A stretch of 64,000 nt of DNA from Variovorax sp. OAS795. GTDB taxonomy: Bacteria > Pseudomonadota > Gammaproteobacteria > Burkholderiales > Burkholderiaceae_C. The notes under the pieces are model-generated. The model was not told where the DNA came from. It saw only the letters and a program-made list of their open reading frames with translations, and ran no database searches. Below are positions 16,164-23,334 of this stretch, in pieces; position 1 is the first letter of the stretch; every line of letters starts with the position of its first letter. The DNA lies in NCBI RefSeq assembly GCF_040546685.1, contig NZ_JBEPOH010000001.1, positions 620,001-684,000 on the forward strand. The letters run 5' to 3'. The translations under genes and the position numbers were made by a program.

Positions 16164-16685
16164 TTACTTCGTCAGGTCGACGGTGCCCGAACCCTTGGCC
16201 TTGCCGCTGGCCTTCACGCCGGCACCTGAAGGCTTCACCGCACCGCCAGCCGAGCCCACTGCGCCCGTCGCGCTGTTCAGCGTCCCGCCCACGGTGTTCG
16301 TGACCCCGCCCACTGCATTGGTGGCGCCACCCGCGGCGCCCGTGGCACCGCTCACAGCCCCGGTGGCACCGCCGACCGTGTCGGTCGCCTTGCCCACCGC
16401 ACCCGTTGCACCGCCCACCACGCCGCCCAGCGTGTTGCCCAGGCCGCCTGCTGCGCTGCCGGCGTTGCCGCCGCTGGGGGACGTGCCGGCGGTGGCCGCG
16501 GTGCCCGTACCGGCTTGCGCGCCGGCCTGGGCAGGGGCGGTCTTGACGGCACCCGAGGTGTTGACATCGGCATTCACGCCCACGCCCACCCCGACGCCTT
16601 GTGCCTGTGCGAAGCCGCTCATGGCAAGAAGGCCCGCGAGCAAGGCGCCGACGACGATGGACTTGTGTTGTTGTTGCTGCTTCAT
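16164..16685 (-). CDS. Secreted glycine/alanine/threonine-rich protein
   Basis: A 173-residue protein not matched to a named family. A signal peptide (KQQQQHKSIVVGALLAGLLAMSGFAQA, cut near residue 28) precedes a mature chain almost entirely of Gly, Ala, Thr, Val and Ser. The centre is a run of degenerate repeats of the form GGATGAVG/GGVTNTVG, about 7-8 residues each, and the tail is lysine-containing (GKAKGSGTVDLTK). It is probably periplasmic or surface-bound and intrinsically flexible. GGAAAAG precedes the ATG at 16685. Expression and secretion are plausible; function is unknown. Confidence 0.65.
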   Translation of the reverse strand: MKQQQQHKSIVVGALLAGLLAMSGFAQAQGVGVGVGVNADVNTSGAVKTAPAQAGAQAGTGTAATAGTSPSGGNAGSAAGGLGNTLGGVVGGATGAVGKATDTVGGATGAVSGATGAAGGATNAVGGVTNTVGGTLNSATGAVGSAGGAVKPSGAGVKASGKAKGSGTVDLTK

Positions 16686-16900
16686 AGGTGACTTTTCCTT
16701 TCGTTTGAAGATGGCCAGTCGCCTGGCCCGAACCGGCTTGGGGCCAGTTCGGGTGCTACCGTGACCATGCCGGCACCTGTCGCCATGTGCGAAGCAGCCG
16801 CTCACTCGCGTGGGACGCCTCCGTCGGCGAAAACGGAAGCTCGTGCGTTAGGGCGCCGCAGGTCGAAGCCCGGTCCGCCGGAAAGGCCCGAAAATCACTC

Positions 16901-16906
16901 TATAAT
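16901..16906 (+). promoter_or_regulatory. -10 box of the tRNA-Gly promoter
   Basis: A perfect TATAAT lies 15 bases before the mature tRNA 5' end. The matching -35 region (about 16878-16883) is poor, as in many stable-RNA promoters that depend on other elements. The rest of the 235-base gap between the secreted-protein start and the tRNA shows no convincing gene. Confidence 0.6.
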
Positions 16907-16920
16907 CGGAGTCCTGAAAT

Positions 16921-16996
16921 GCGGGAATAGCTCAGTTGGTAGAGCGCAACCTTGCCAAGGTTGAGGTCGAGAGTTCGAGACTCTTTTCCCGCTCCA
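16921..16996 (+). tRNA. tRNA-Gly (GCC)
   Basis: A 76-base cloverleaf: acceptor stem GCGGGAA with TTCCCGC, D-loop AGCTCAGTTGGTAGAGC, anticodon stem-loop AACCTTGCCAAGGTT with anticodon GCC, the TTCGAGA T-loop and an encoded 3' CCA. No integrase or attachment repeat is seen next to it, so this tRNA is not occupied by an island on the downstream side. Confidence 0.96.
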
Positions 16997-17006
16997 CATT
17001 TCTTGC

Positions 17007-17035
17007 AAAAGGCCACCTCACCGGTGGCCTTTTTC
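17007..17035 (+). terminator. Rho-independent terminator after tRNA-Gly
   Basis: AAAAGGCCACC and GGTGGCCTTTTT form an eleven-base stem with a small loop and a T-run, ten bases after the tRNA. It can also work in reverse for the fumarylacetoacetase operon, whose last stop codon is at 17048. Confidence 0.88.
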
Positions 17036-17047
17036 TTTGGGGACGCG

Positions 17048-18379
17048 TCAGCCTTGTGGCGTCCTGGCCGGCAGCACGGTGCCGCGGCTCTCGCCGAATC
17101 CGATGCGCGCATGTCCGGGCTTTTCGCACCAGCCGCGCAGCAGCACGGCATCGCCGTCTTCGAGAAATCCGCGCTGTTCGCCGTTGGCCAGCGCGACAGG
17201 GCTTTGCCCGGCGCGCGTGAGCTCGATGATCGCGCCGGCCTCGCCCGGTCCGGGCCCCGAGATGGTCCCGCTGCCGAACAGGTCGCCCGGGTTCAGCTTG
17301 CAGCCGCCCACCGTGTGGTGCGCCACCATCTGCGCCACGCTCCAGTACTGGTGCCTGAAGCTCGTTTGCGAGAGGCGCGAAGGCCCGTTCCCTTCATTGC
17401 GCGCCTTCTCGCTTTCCAGCCACACCTCCAGGCGGATGTCGATGGCGCCGCCTTCGCGGTTCGCCGCGCTTTCCAGGTAGCCGAGCGGCTGGGGCTCGTT
17501 CGCGGGCCGCGTCCAGGCCTGGCGATAGGGCGCGAGTGCTTCCATCGTCACGATCCATGGCGAGACGGTCGTCGCGAAGTTCTTTGCCAGGAAGGGCCCG
17601 AGCGGCGCCATCTCCCAGAACTGGATGTCGCGCGCCGACCAGTCGTTGAGCAGGCAGATGCCGAAGATGTGATCTTCCGCGTGCGCGAGCGGAATGGGTT
17701 CGCCCGCCGCATTGCCCTCGCCGATCCAGATGCCCAGCTCCAGCTCGTAGTCGAGCCGCGCGCAGGCCTGGTACGTGGGCGCCTTCGCGCCCGGCGCCAT
17801 CGTCTGGCCCATCGGCCGGTGAAAGCGCTGGCCGCTGATGCCGATGGTCGACACGCGCCCGTGGTAGGCCGTCGGGATCCAACGGAAGTTGGGCGTGACG
17901 TCGCCCTCGGGATTCATCAGGCGGCTGATGTTCAGCGCATGGTCGATGGAGGTGTAGAAATCGGTGTAGTCGCCGATGCGCGCGGGCAGCGTGTATTCCA
18001 CCTCGGCTTGCGGCACCAGGCACTCGCGCACCGCGTGCACCGTGGCTGCGGGTGCATCGGCATGCAGCAACGCGAACACCGCATGGCGCAGCGCCTGCCA
18101 CGCGCTGGCGCCGAGCGCGAAGAAATCGTTCAGCGCCGGCAGCGCGGCGGCACGTGCGGCATCGAGTGCCAGGCCATCGAGCAACTGGCGCGCCGACAGC
18201 GCCGCCATGTCGAGCACCTGGTCGCCGATGGCGATGCCGCCGCGAAACGGCTCCGGGCTGCCGGCGCGGCGAAACACCGCATGGGGCAGGTTCTGGATCG
18301 GGAAGTCGGTCGCTACGGCGTTGGCGGCATCGAGCCAGCTGCGGGCATTGGCGTCGTGCGTGGGGTTGAGCGCGATCAT
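17048..18379 (-). CDS. fahA: Fumarylacetoacetase
   Basis: A 443-residue hydrolase of normal FAH length. The catalytic and metal features are all present: Asp and His in GDYTDFYTSIDHA, paired acids in YELELGIWIG and Asp in LLNDWSARDIQ. The enzyme splits fumarylacetoacetate or a close beta-diketone acid into fumarate and acetoacetate. It usually sits beside homogentisate dioxygenase; no such gene is visible here. Instead it closes a TetR-led transporter operon after a cyclase family gene. A GGGAAGG ribosome site precedes the ATG. The true substrate may differ from fumarylacetoacetate. Confidence 0.88.
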   Translation of the reverse strand: MIALNPTHDANARSWLDAANAVATDFPIQNLPHAVFRRAGSPEPFRGGIAIGDQVLDMAALSARQLLDGLALDAARAAALPALNDFFALGASAWQALRHAVFALLHADAPAATVHAVRECLVPQAEVEYTLPARIGDYTDFYTSIDHALNISRLMNPEGDVTPNFRWIPTAYHGRVSTIGISGQRFHRPMGQTMAPGAKAPTYQACARLDYELELGIWIGEGNAAGEPIPLAHAEDHIFGICLLNDWSARDIQFWEMAPLGPFLAKNFATTVSPWIVTMEALAPYRQAWTRPANEPQPLGYLESAANREGGAIDIRLEVWLESEKARNEGNGPSRLSQTSFRHQYWSVAQMVAHHTVGGCKLNPGDLFGSGTISGPGPGEAGAIIELTRAGQSPVALANGEQRGFLEDGDAVLLRGWCEKPGHARIGFGESRGTVLPARTPQG

Positions 18380-18399
18380 CTGTGTCGAGCCTTCCCTGT

Positions 18400-19206
18400 T
18401 CAGGCCGACGCCATCAGCGCATCGTCGAAGATCGCGACCGCGCGCGTCCAGCCCGCCGATGCGCCACGAATCTTGTGCGGAAAGCAGCTGATGAAGAAGC
18501 CGGTGGGCGGCAGCACCTCGAGGTTGTGCAGCTTCTCGATGTGGCAGTAGCCGATGTCGCGGCCGGCCTTGTGCCCTTCCCAGATCAGCGAGGCGTCCTG
18601 CGTCTCGCCGTACTTCTTGGCGGTGTGCACGAAGGGCGCATCCCAGCTCCATGCATCGGTGCCCGTGAGCCGCACGCCGCGCTCCAGCAGGTACATGGTG
18701 GCTTCATAGCCCATGCCCGCGCCGGCCGACACATAGTCGGCGTTGCCGTAGCGCGAGCCCGCGCGCGTGTTGACCACCACGATCTCCAGCGGGCTCAGCG
18801 TGTGGCCGATGCGCTGGAGCTCGGCCTCGACGTCGGCGGCGGTCACCACGTAGCCATCCGCAAAGTGGCGAAAGTCGAGCTTCACGCCGGGCTGGAAGCA
18901 CCATTCGAGCGGCACCTCGTGAATCGCGATGGCGGGCTTCTTCTCGCCCAGCGCCTTGTCCATGGTCGAGTGGAAGTGATAGGGCGCATCGAGGTGCGTG
19001 CCGTTGTGCGTGGACAGCTGCACCAGCTCCACGGCCCAGCCTTCGCCGTCGGGCAGGTCTTCCTTCTTGAGGCCGGGAAAGAACGGCTCGATCTGCTCGT
19101 AGGTCTGCTCGTGCGTGAAGTACTGGATCTTCGGCGCGAAGGCCGGCGGATCGGACAGCACGTCGTTTTCGAGAAAGATCGAGAGGTCGACGAATTTGCG
19201 TGGCAT
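18400..19206 (-). CDS. Cyclase family (kynurenine-formamidase-like) metal hydrolase
   Basis: A 268-residue member of the metal-dependent cyclase/formamidase family. The metal motif HNGTHLDAPYH places His67, His71, Asp73 and His77 as ligands; TDAWSWDAPF and an acidic/His C-terminal segment complete the site. Family members hydrolyse amides or close or open rings in polyketide and aromatic metabolism. AAGGAG precedes the ATG. It lies 32 bases after the last permease gene and 20 bases before fahA, which suggests that a compound taken up by the transporter is opened here and then cleaved by the FAH enzyme. Confidence 0.85.
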   Translation of the reverse strand: MPRKFVDLSIFLENDVLSDPPAFAPKIQYFTHEQTYEQIEPFFPGLKKEDLPDGEGWAVELVQLSTHNGTHLDAPYHFHSTMDKALGEKKPAIAIHEVPLEWCFQPGVKLDFRHFADGYVVTAADVEAELQRIGHTLSPLEIVVVNTRAGSRYGNADYVSAGAGMGYEATMYLLERGVRLTGTDAWSWDAPFVHTAKKYGETQDASLIWEGHKAGRDIGYCHIEKLHNLEVLPPTGFFISCFPHKIRGASAGWTRAVAIFDDALMASA

Positions 19207-19238
19207 GGGGGCTCCTTGCAGGATGGGAATGTGAAGGT

Positions 19239-20027
19239 TCAGGGCTGCTGCCAGCGCAGCAGCCGCCTCTCGGCCAAGGCCAGCAGCGCGTTGCTCGCGA
19301 AGCCGATGAGCCCGAGCAGCACAATGCCGGCGAACAGGTCGCTGGCGCGAAACGCGCGCGCCGCGAGAAGAATGGCCTGGCCCAGGCCGCTTTGCGAAGC
19401 GATCATTTCGCCCACCACCGCGACGATCAGCGCAATGGTCAGCGCGAGCCGCATGCCGGCCAGGATGTCGGGCATGGCATTGGGCAGGCCCATCTTCCAG
19501 ACGAAGGCCGCGCGCGACATCTGAAGGCAGCGCGCCACTTCCGACAGCCGCGGCTCCACGGCCGCGAAGCCGTGCACCGTGGCCAGCAGCACCGGCCACA
19601 TCGCGCCGAAGGCCACCACGAACAGCACCATGCCGGGGTTCAGCCCGAAGATCGAAATGGCCAGCGGCAGCAGCGCCGAGGCGGGCAGCGGACGGATGAA
19701 TTCGAGCGTTGGCTGCACCCAGGCGCGCACCGCGGGCGACACGCCGATGGCAGCACCCAGCAGCACGCCGAAGAGCGAGGCCAGCAGCCAGCCCTGCACC
19801 ATGCGGCCGACCGTGGCCTGCGTGAAGGCGAGCAGTTCGCCGTTGCCCGAACCGCCTGAAAGATTGAGCCCGTCGAGCAGGCTCGCGAAGGTGGCTTGCG
19901 GCGTCGGCAGGAACACGCGGCTCACCCAGCCTGCATTGCTGGCCACCCACCAGAGCGCAACCAACGCGCACAGCACGGCCAAGGAGCCGAGCCAGTTCAG
20001 CGCGCCGACACGGCCCTGCGCGTTCAT
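19239..20027 (-). CDS. ABC transporter permease (SsuC/TauC type), second copy
   Basis: A 262-residue binding-protein-dependent permease with about six membrane segments. The EAA-type loop reads EVARCLQMSRAAFVWKMGLPNAMPDILAGMRLA. Its ATG overlaps the stop of the preceding permease by four bases (ATGA). Two different SsuC-like permeases side by side imply a heterodimeric channel rather than the usual homodimer. With the ATPase and binding protein upstream it forms a complete importer for an unidentified organic anion. Confidence 0.9.
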   Translation of the reverse strand: MNAQGRVGALNWLGSLAVLCALVALWWVASNAGWVSRVFLPTPQATFASLLDGLNLSGGSGNGELLAFTQATVGRMVQGWLLASLFGVLLGAAIGVSPAVRAWVQPTLEFIRPLPASALLPLAISIFGLNPGMVLFVVAFGAMWPVLLATVHGFAAVEPRLSEVARCLQMSRAAFVWKMGLPNAMPDILAGMRLALTIALIVAVVGEMIASQSGLGQAILLAARAFRASDLFAGIVLLGLIGFASNALLALAERRLLRWQQP

Positions 20028-20794
20028 GGTTGCACTCCCATGCGCCGCGCGACCACGCGCTGCAGCAGCAGCATGCCGGCGTTGACCGCAAAGCCCACCA
20101 CGCCGATCCAGCCCAACCACGCGAGCATCAGCGCGGGATCGAAGCTTTGCTGCGCGATCATCATCGCGTAGCCCATGCCGTTGGGGTTGGCCGCGATCTC
20201 CACCGTGACCGCCACCACCAGCGCCACCGCCACGCCCAGCCGCAGCGCGACGAACAGGCGCGGCACGATGGCCGGCAGCACGATCTTGAAGGCACGCTCG
20301 CGCGCCGAGAGGCCGAGCACGCGGCTCACCTCGAGCAGCCGCGGTTCGATCTGCTGCACCGCCGACTGCACCAGCACCAGGAGCGGCCAGAAGGTGGCAA
20401 ACGCGACGATCGCGAGTTCCATGCGCACGCCAAATCCGAACGTGAGCATCGCGAGCGGAATCAGCGCGACCGAGGGCACGGGCCGCAGCACTTCGATGGA
20501 GAGGGAACCGAGCTGCGCCGCGCGGCGCGACAGCCCGAGCACCAGGCCGAGCGCAATGCCGAGCACCGCGCCCAGCAGCAGGCCGAGCGCGGCCGTGCCG
20601 AGCGTGAAGCCCGTGGCCTGCCACAGCGAGCCGTCGAGCGCCGCGCCGACGAAAGCCTTGGCGGCCGCACTCGGCGGTGCGAGCGCATCGCTGCCCAAGG
20701 CGGACGCGCGGCGCGCATACCACTCGAAGGCGGCGATGAGCACGGCCGGAAAGATCCACGGCCGCAGCCGGCGAAAGAGGCCGCGTTCAGTCAT
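20024..20794 (-). CDS. ABC transporter permease (SsuC/TauC type), first copy
   Basis: A 256-residue inner-membrane permease. Its cytoplasmic loop EVSRVLGLSARERAFKIVLPAIVPRLFVALRLG is the EAA motif that docks on the ATPase. The start at the MTERGLFRR ATG overlaps the ATPase end by eight bases; an earlier in-frame ATG would overlap more and lacks support. It partners the next permease in a TetR-controlled importer. Confidence 0.9.
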   Translation of the reverse strand: MTERGLFRRLRPWIFPAVLIAAFEWYARRASALGSDALAPPSAAAKAFVGAALDGSLWQATGFTLGTAALGLLLGAVLGIALGLVLGLSRRAAQLGSLSIEVLRPVPSVALIPLAMLTFGFGVRMELAIVAFATFWPLLVLVQSAVQQIEPRLLEVSRVLGLSARERAFKIVLPAIVPRLFVALRLGVAVALVVAVTVEIAANPNGMGYAMMIAQQSFDPALMLAWLGWIGVVGFAVNAGMLLLQRVVARRMGVQP

Positions 20795-21569
20795 GGCCCT
20801 GCTCGATGAAGGCGAACAGCTCACGCCGGAGCTGCAAATACGCCGGATGCTCCTTCGTCGTGAGCTGGTCGCGCGGGCGCGGGATCTTCACGTCGATCAT
20901 CCGCGCGAGGCTCGGCCGTCCCGGCCCCGGGTTGGCCTGCAGCGCGATCACGCGGTCGCCGAGGTAGATGGCCTCTTCGAGATCGTGCGTGACGAACAGC
21001 ACCGTGAGTCCCGTCTCGCGCACCAGCCGCGCGAGTTCGTCCTGCAGGCTCTGCCGCGTGAGCGCATCGAGCGCCCCGAAGGGCTCGTCCATCATCATGA
21101 GCTCGGGGTTCTGCGCCAGGCAGCGGGCGATCTGCGCGCGCTGCTGCATGCCGCCCGACAGCTGCACCGGAAACTTCTGCGCGTGCTTCGCAAGGCCCAC
21201 CTTGCCGAGCACGTCGGCAATGCGGGGCCCGCGCTCCGAAGCGGGCACGCCGGCGGCCTCGAGCGCCAGGCTCACATTGCCCTCGACCGTGCGCCACGGC
21301 AACAGCGCGCGGCCGTAGTCCTGGAACACGAAGGCCACTTCGCGCGAGGGCTCCAGCATCTTCACGCCGTTGCGCCGCACCTCGCCGGCGCTGGCGGTCA
21401 CCAGGCCGCTGGCCGCGCGCAGCAGCGTGGTCTTGCCGCAGCCGCTCGGGCCGACGATGCAGACGAACTCGCCGCGCGCCACGTCGAACGACGTGGGCGA
21501 CAGGATCTCGCGCCCGCCGAGCCGGATCGCAACGCCGTCGAAGCGAAGAAAGTCGGCGGCGGCGTTCAC
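20787..21569 (-). CDS. ABC transporter ATP-binding protein (SsuB/TauB type)
   Basis: A 260-residue ATPase with Walker A GPSGCGKT, signature LSGGMQQR, Walker B LMMMDEPFGALD and H-loop FVTHDLEEA, all typical of the nitrate/sulfonate/taurine importer class. The best start is GTG at 21569, which overlaps the TGA of the binding-protein gene as GTGA. The frame stays open farther upstream only inside the neighbour. The unusual insertion YGRALLPWRTVEGN is normal for this class. Confidence 0.9.
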   Translation of the reverse strand: MNAAADFLRFDGVAIRLGGREILSPTSFDVARGEFVCIVGPSGCGKTTLLRAASGLVTASAGEVRRNGVKMLEPSREVAFVFQDYGRALLPWRTVEGNVSLALEAAGVPASERGPRIADVLGKVGLAKHAQKFPVQLSGGMQQRAQIARCLAQNPELMMMDEPFGALDALTRQSLQDELARLVRETGLTVLFVTHDLEEAIYLGDRVIALQANPGPGRPSLARMIDVKIPRPRDQLTTKEHPAYLQLRRELFAFIEQGHD

Positions 21570-22510
21570 TTGACGATCAGCTTCGCGACGTCGATCGGGG
21601 TCTTGAGCATGTCCTGGTCCTTCATGAGCCCGACCCAGTAGCCCAGCTGCTTCTCGTTCACCATGGCGCCGGGCGGCGAGATCTGGATCTTCGCGAGCAC
21701 CTCGGGCGGCAGCTTGATGTACTTGCCGATGGCGGCGCGCACCTTGGCATCGTTCTTCGGCTGCTGCATGAAGGCCGCGGCCTCGACCAGCGATTCGCGG
21801 AACGCACGCGCAGCGCCCGGGTACTTCGCCACCCATTCGCGCTTGGCCGCATGCACGATGGTCTGGTTGTTTTCAGGCAGGAAGGTGGAGTAGTAGGACG
21901 CCACGTAGCCGGCGCCGCTCTCGGTGATGCGGCTCATGAACGGGTCGGCCGAGACCACCGCATCGACCGAGCCGCCGCGCAGCAGGTCGGCATGCTGCGG
22001 GAACGACGCCTCGACGAAGTTGACCTTGCGGTAGTCCACGCCGCTGTCCTTGAGCCAGGCGCGAAAGGTCACGTGCAGGAACGCGCCGAGCCCCGGCACG
22101 CCGATCTTCTTGCCGACGCAGTCCTGCGGATTCTTGATGCCCGAGCCGGCGCGCGCCACCAGGCCGAAGCCCGTGATGGTCTTCGACGTGAGCCCGCCGC
22201 CGGCCACCAGCACCAGGTCGAGCCCGCCGTCCACCGCCTGCAGGAACACCGAGGGCGTCGGTCCGCCGATCTGCAGCGAATCGGACTGCAGCGCCGCGGG
22301 AATGGTCGAGTTGAGCGGAATGAACTTCAGCTCCACCTCGAGGTTGCGCTTCTTGAAGTAGCCCTCTTCGGCGGCCAGGAAGACCGAGGCGAAGTCGGAC
22401 ACGGCGGTGTAGCCGAACACGATCTTCGGATTCGCCTGTGCGCGCGAAGGCAGCGCCGAGGCGGCCGATGCGGCGGCCAGCGCCGACAGCAGGGTGCGTC
22501 TTTTCATCAT
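21566..22510 (-). CDS. ABC transporter substrate-binding protein (SsuA/NMT1 type)
   Basis: A 314-residue periplasmic binding protein with a signal peptide (MMKRRTLLSALAAASAASA, cleaved near residue 25). The mature protein starts KIVFGYTAVSDFASVFLAAEEGYFKK, typical of the NMT1/sulfonate binding fold, and has the IGGPTPSVFLQAV ligand loop. The ATG at 22510 overlaps the TetR stop by four bases; AGGAGA lies eight bases upstream. The ligand is unknown; the pathway genes downstream argue for an organic acid or aromatic breakdown product rather than taurine. Confidence 0.9.
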   Translation of the reverse strand: MMKRRTLLSALAAASAASALPSRAQANPKIVFGYTAVSDFASVFLAAEEGYFKKRNLEVELKFIPLNSTIPAALQSDSLQIGGPTPSVFLQAVDGGLDLVLVAGGGLTSKTITGFGLVARAGSGIKNPQDCVGKKIGVPGLGAFLHVTFRAWLKDSGVDYRKVNFVEASFPQHADLLRGGSVDAVVSADPFMSRITESGAGYVASYYSTFLPENNQTIVHAAKREWVAKYPGAARAFRESLVEAAAFMQQPKNDAKVRAAIGKYIKLPPEVLAKIQISPPGAMVNEKQLGYWVGLMKDQDMLKTPIDVAKLIVK

Positions 22511-23235
22511 GTCTTTTGTCTCCTGGAAATGGTTTTGCTTGGCGCCGCCTTGGGCCGCGGCAATGCGGCGCGCAGCCCACCGACGATGAAGTTCACGAGC
22601 ATCGGCGCCGCGGCCGGATCGCTGCGCCGGTTCTCGCCGTGCGAGAGCCGTTCGATGCGGCTGTCGTTCAGGTGGTGCAGCAGGGCGCCGAGCGCGAACT
22701 GGTAGGCCCACGCCACCTGGCCGCGCGTGGCATGGGGCATCGCAAGGTGCAGCGCGTCGATGTAGGCCTCGGCCAGCGGATCGAAGTAGCCGCGCATCAC
22801 TCGGTCGGCTTCCTCTGTCGCGTGGTAGAGCTCGCGCGCCACCAGGAGCGCGTAGTACTCGCCCTCTGCGCTGGCGCGCAGCGCGAGCACCGGCCCGGTG
22901 AAGGCCTCGATGATGCGCGGCAGCGTGCGCAGGTCGGCCGGGTCGATGCGCACCGCGCGAAGGCCCGCGAGCCGCTCCTCGATGGTGTGGCTCCAGTGTT
23001 CGAAGATCGCGTGGAAGAGCTCGTGCTTGGGGCCGTAGTAGTAGCCCACCAGCGCCAGCGGCACGGCGGCCTCTTCGGCGATCTGGCGGATGGTGACCGC
23101 GTGGTAGCCGTGCTGCGCGAAGAGCTTCTCCGCCGCCAGCAGGATGGCGTGGCGCCGGTCGGGCCGGGCCGCCTCGGTGCTGGCGGCCGCGGCCCGGTGG
23201 GGGCTTCGCTTGGCGGTGGGAGTGCGCGCATTCAT
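22507..23235 (-). CDS. TetR-family regulator leading the ABC/cyclase/fahA operon
   Basis: A 242-residue regulator. The helix-turn-helix is in AILLAAEKLFAQHGYHAVTIRQIAEEAAVPLALVGYYYGPKHELF; the C-terminal half is helical and ligand-binding, of the CecR-like type. The ATG at 23235 is preferred because the only earlier start would place the twin palindromes inside the gene. It is the first gene of a seven-gene minus-strand unit, coupled by ATGA to the binding protein, so it probably represses its own operon from the sites at 23244-23280. Confidence 0.88.
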   Translation of the reverse strand: MNARTPTAKRSPHRAAAASTEAARPDRRHAILLAAEKLFAQHGYHAVTIRQIAEEAAVPLALVGYYYGPKHELFHAIFEHWSHTIEERLAGLRAVRIDPADLRTLPRIIEAFTGPVLALRASAEGEYYALLVARELYHATEEADRVMRGYFDPLAEAYIDALHLAMPHATRGQVAWAYQFALGALLHHLNDSRIERLSHGENRRSDPAAAPMLVNFIVGGLRAALPRPKAAPSKTISRRQKT

Positions 23236-23243
23236 GAGGCGTA

Positions 23244-23280
23244 TTGAACGTCTGTACAAAACTATTGAACACACGTACAA
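23244..23280. promoter_or_regulatory. Twin palindromic operators of the TetR regulator
   Basis: Two near-identical 16-base imperfect palindromes, TTGAACGTCTGTACAA and TTGAACACACGTACAA, start exactly 21 bases apart (two helical turns). In each, five of six arm bases pair (TTGAAC with GTACAA). They begin nine bases upstream of the TetR start and lie about 55 bases before the divergent acetoacetyl-CoA synthetase gene. Arm length, tandem spacing and place fit cooperative TetR dimers. Confidence 0.75.
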
Positions 23281-23334
23281 ACCCTGAGGTCAACCCCGAT
23301 TGAGCGGGGCGCTGCGCGGCATTACGCTCGGCGC

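Noticed and set aside
16921..16996. tRNA-Gly as an island attachment site
   Set aside because: No integrase, no direct repeat of the tRNA 3' end and no composition change is seen on either side.
17048..18379. Fumarylacetoacetase as evidence for a tyrosine/homogentisate operon
   Set aside because: No homogentisate dioxygenase, HPPD or isomerase gene is in the cluster; the operon is a transporter/cyclase unit.
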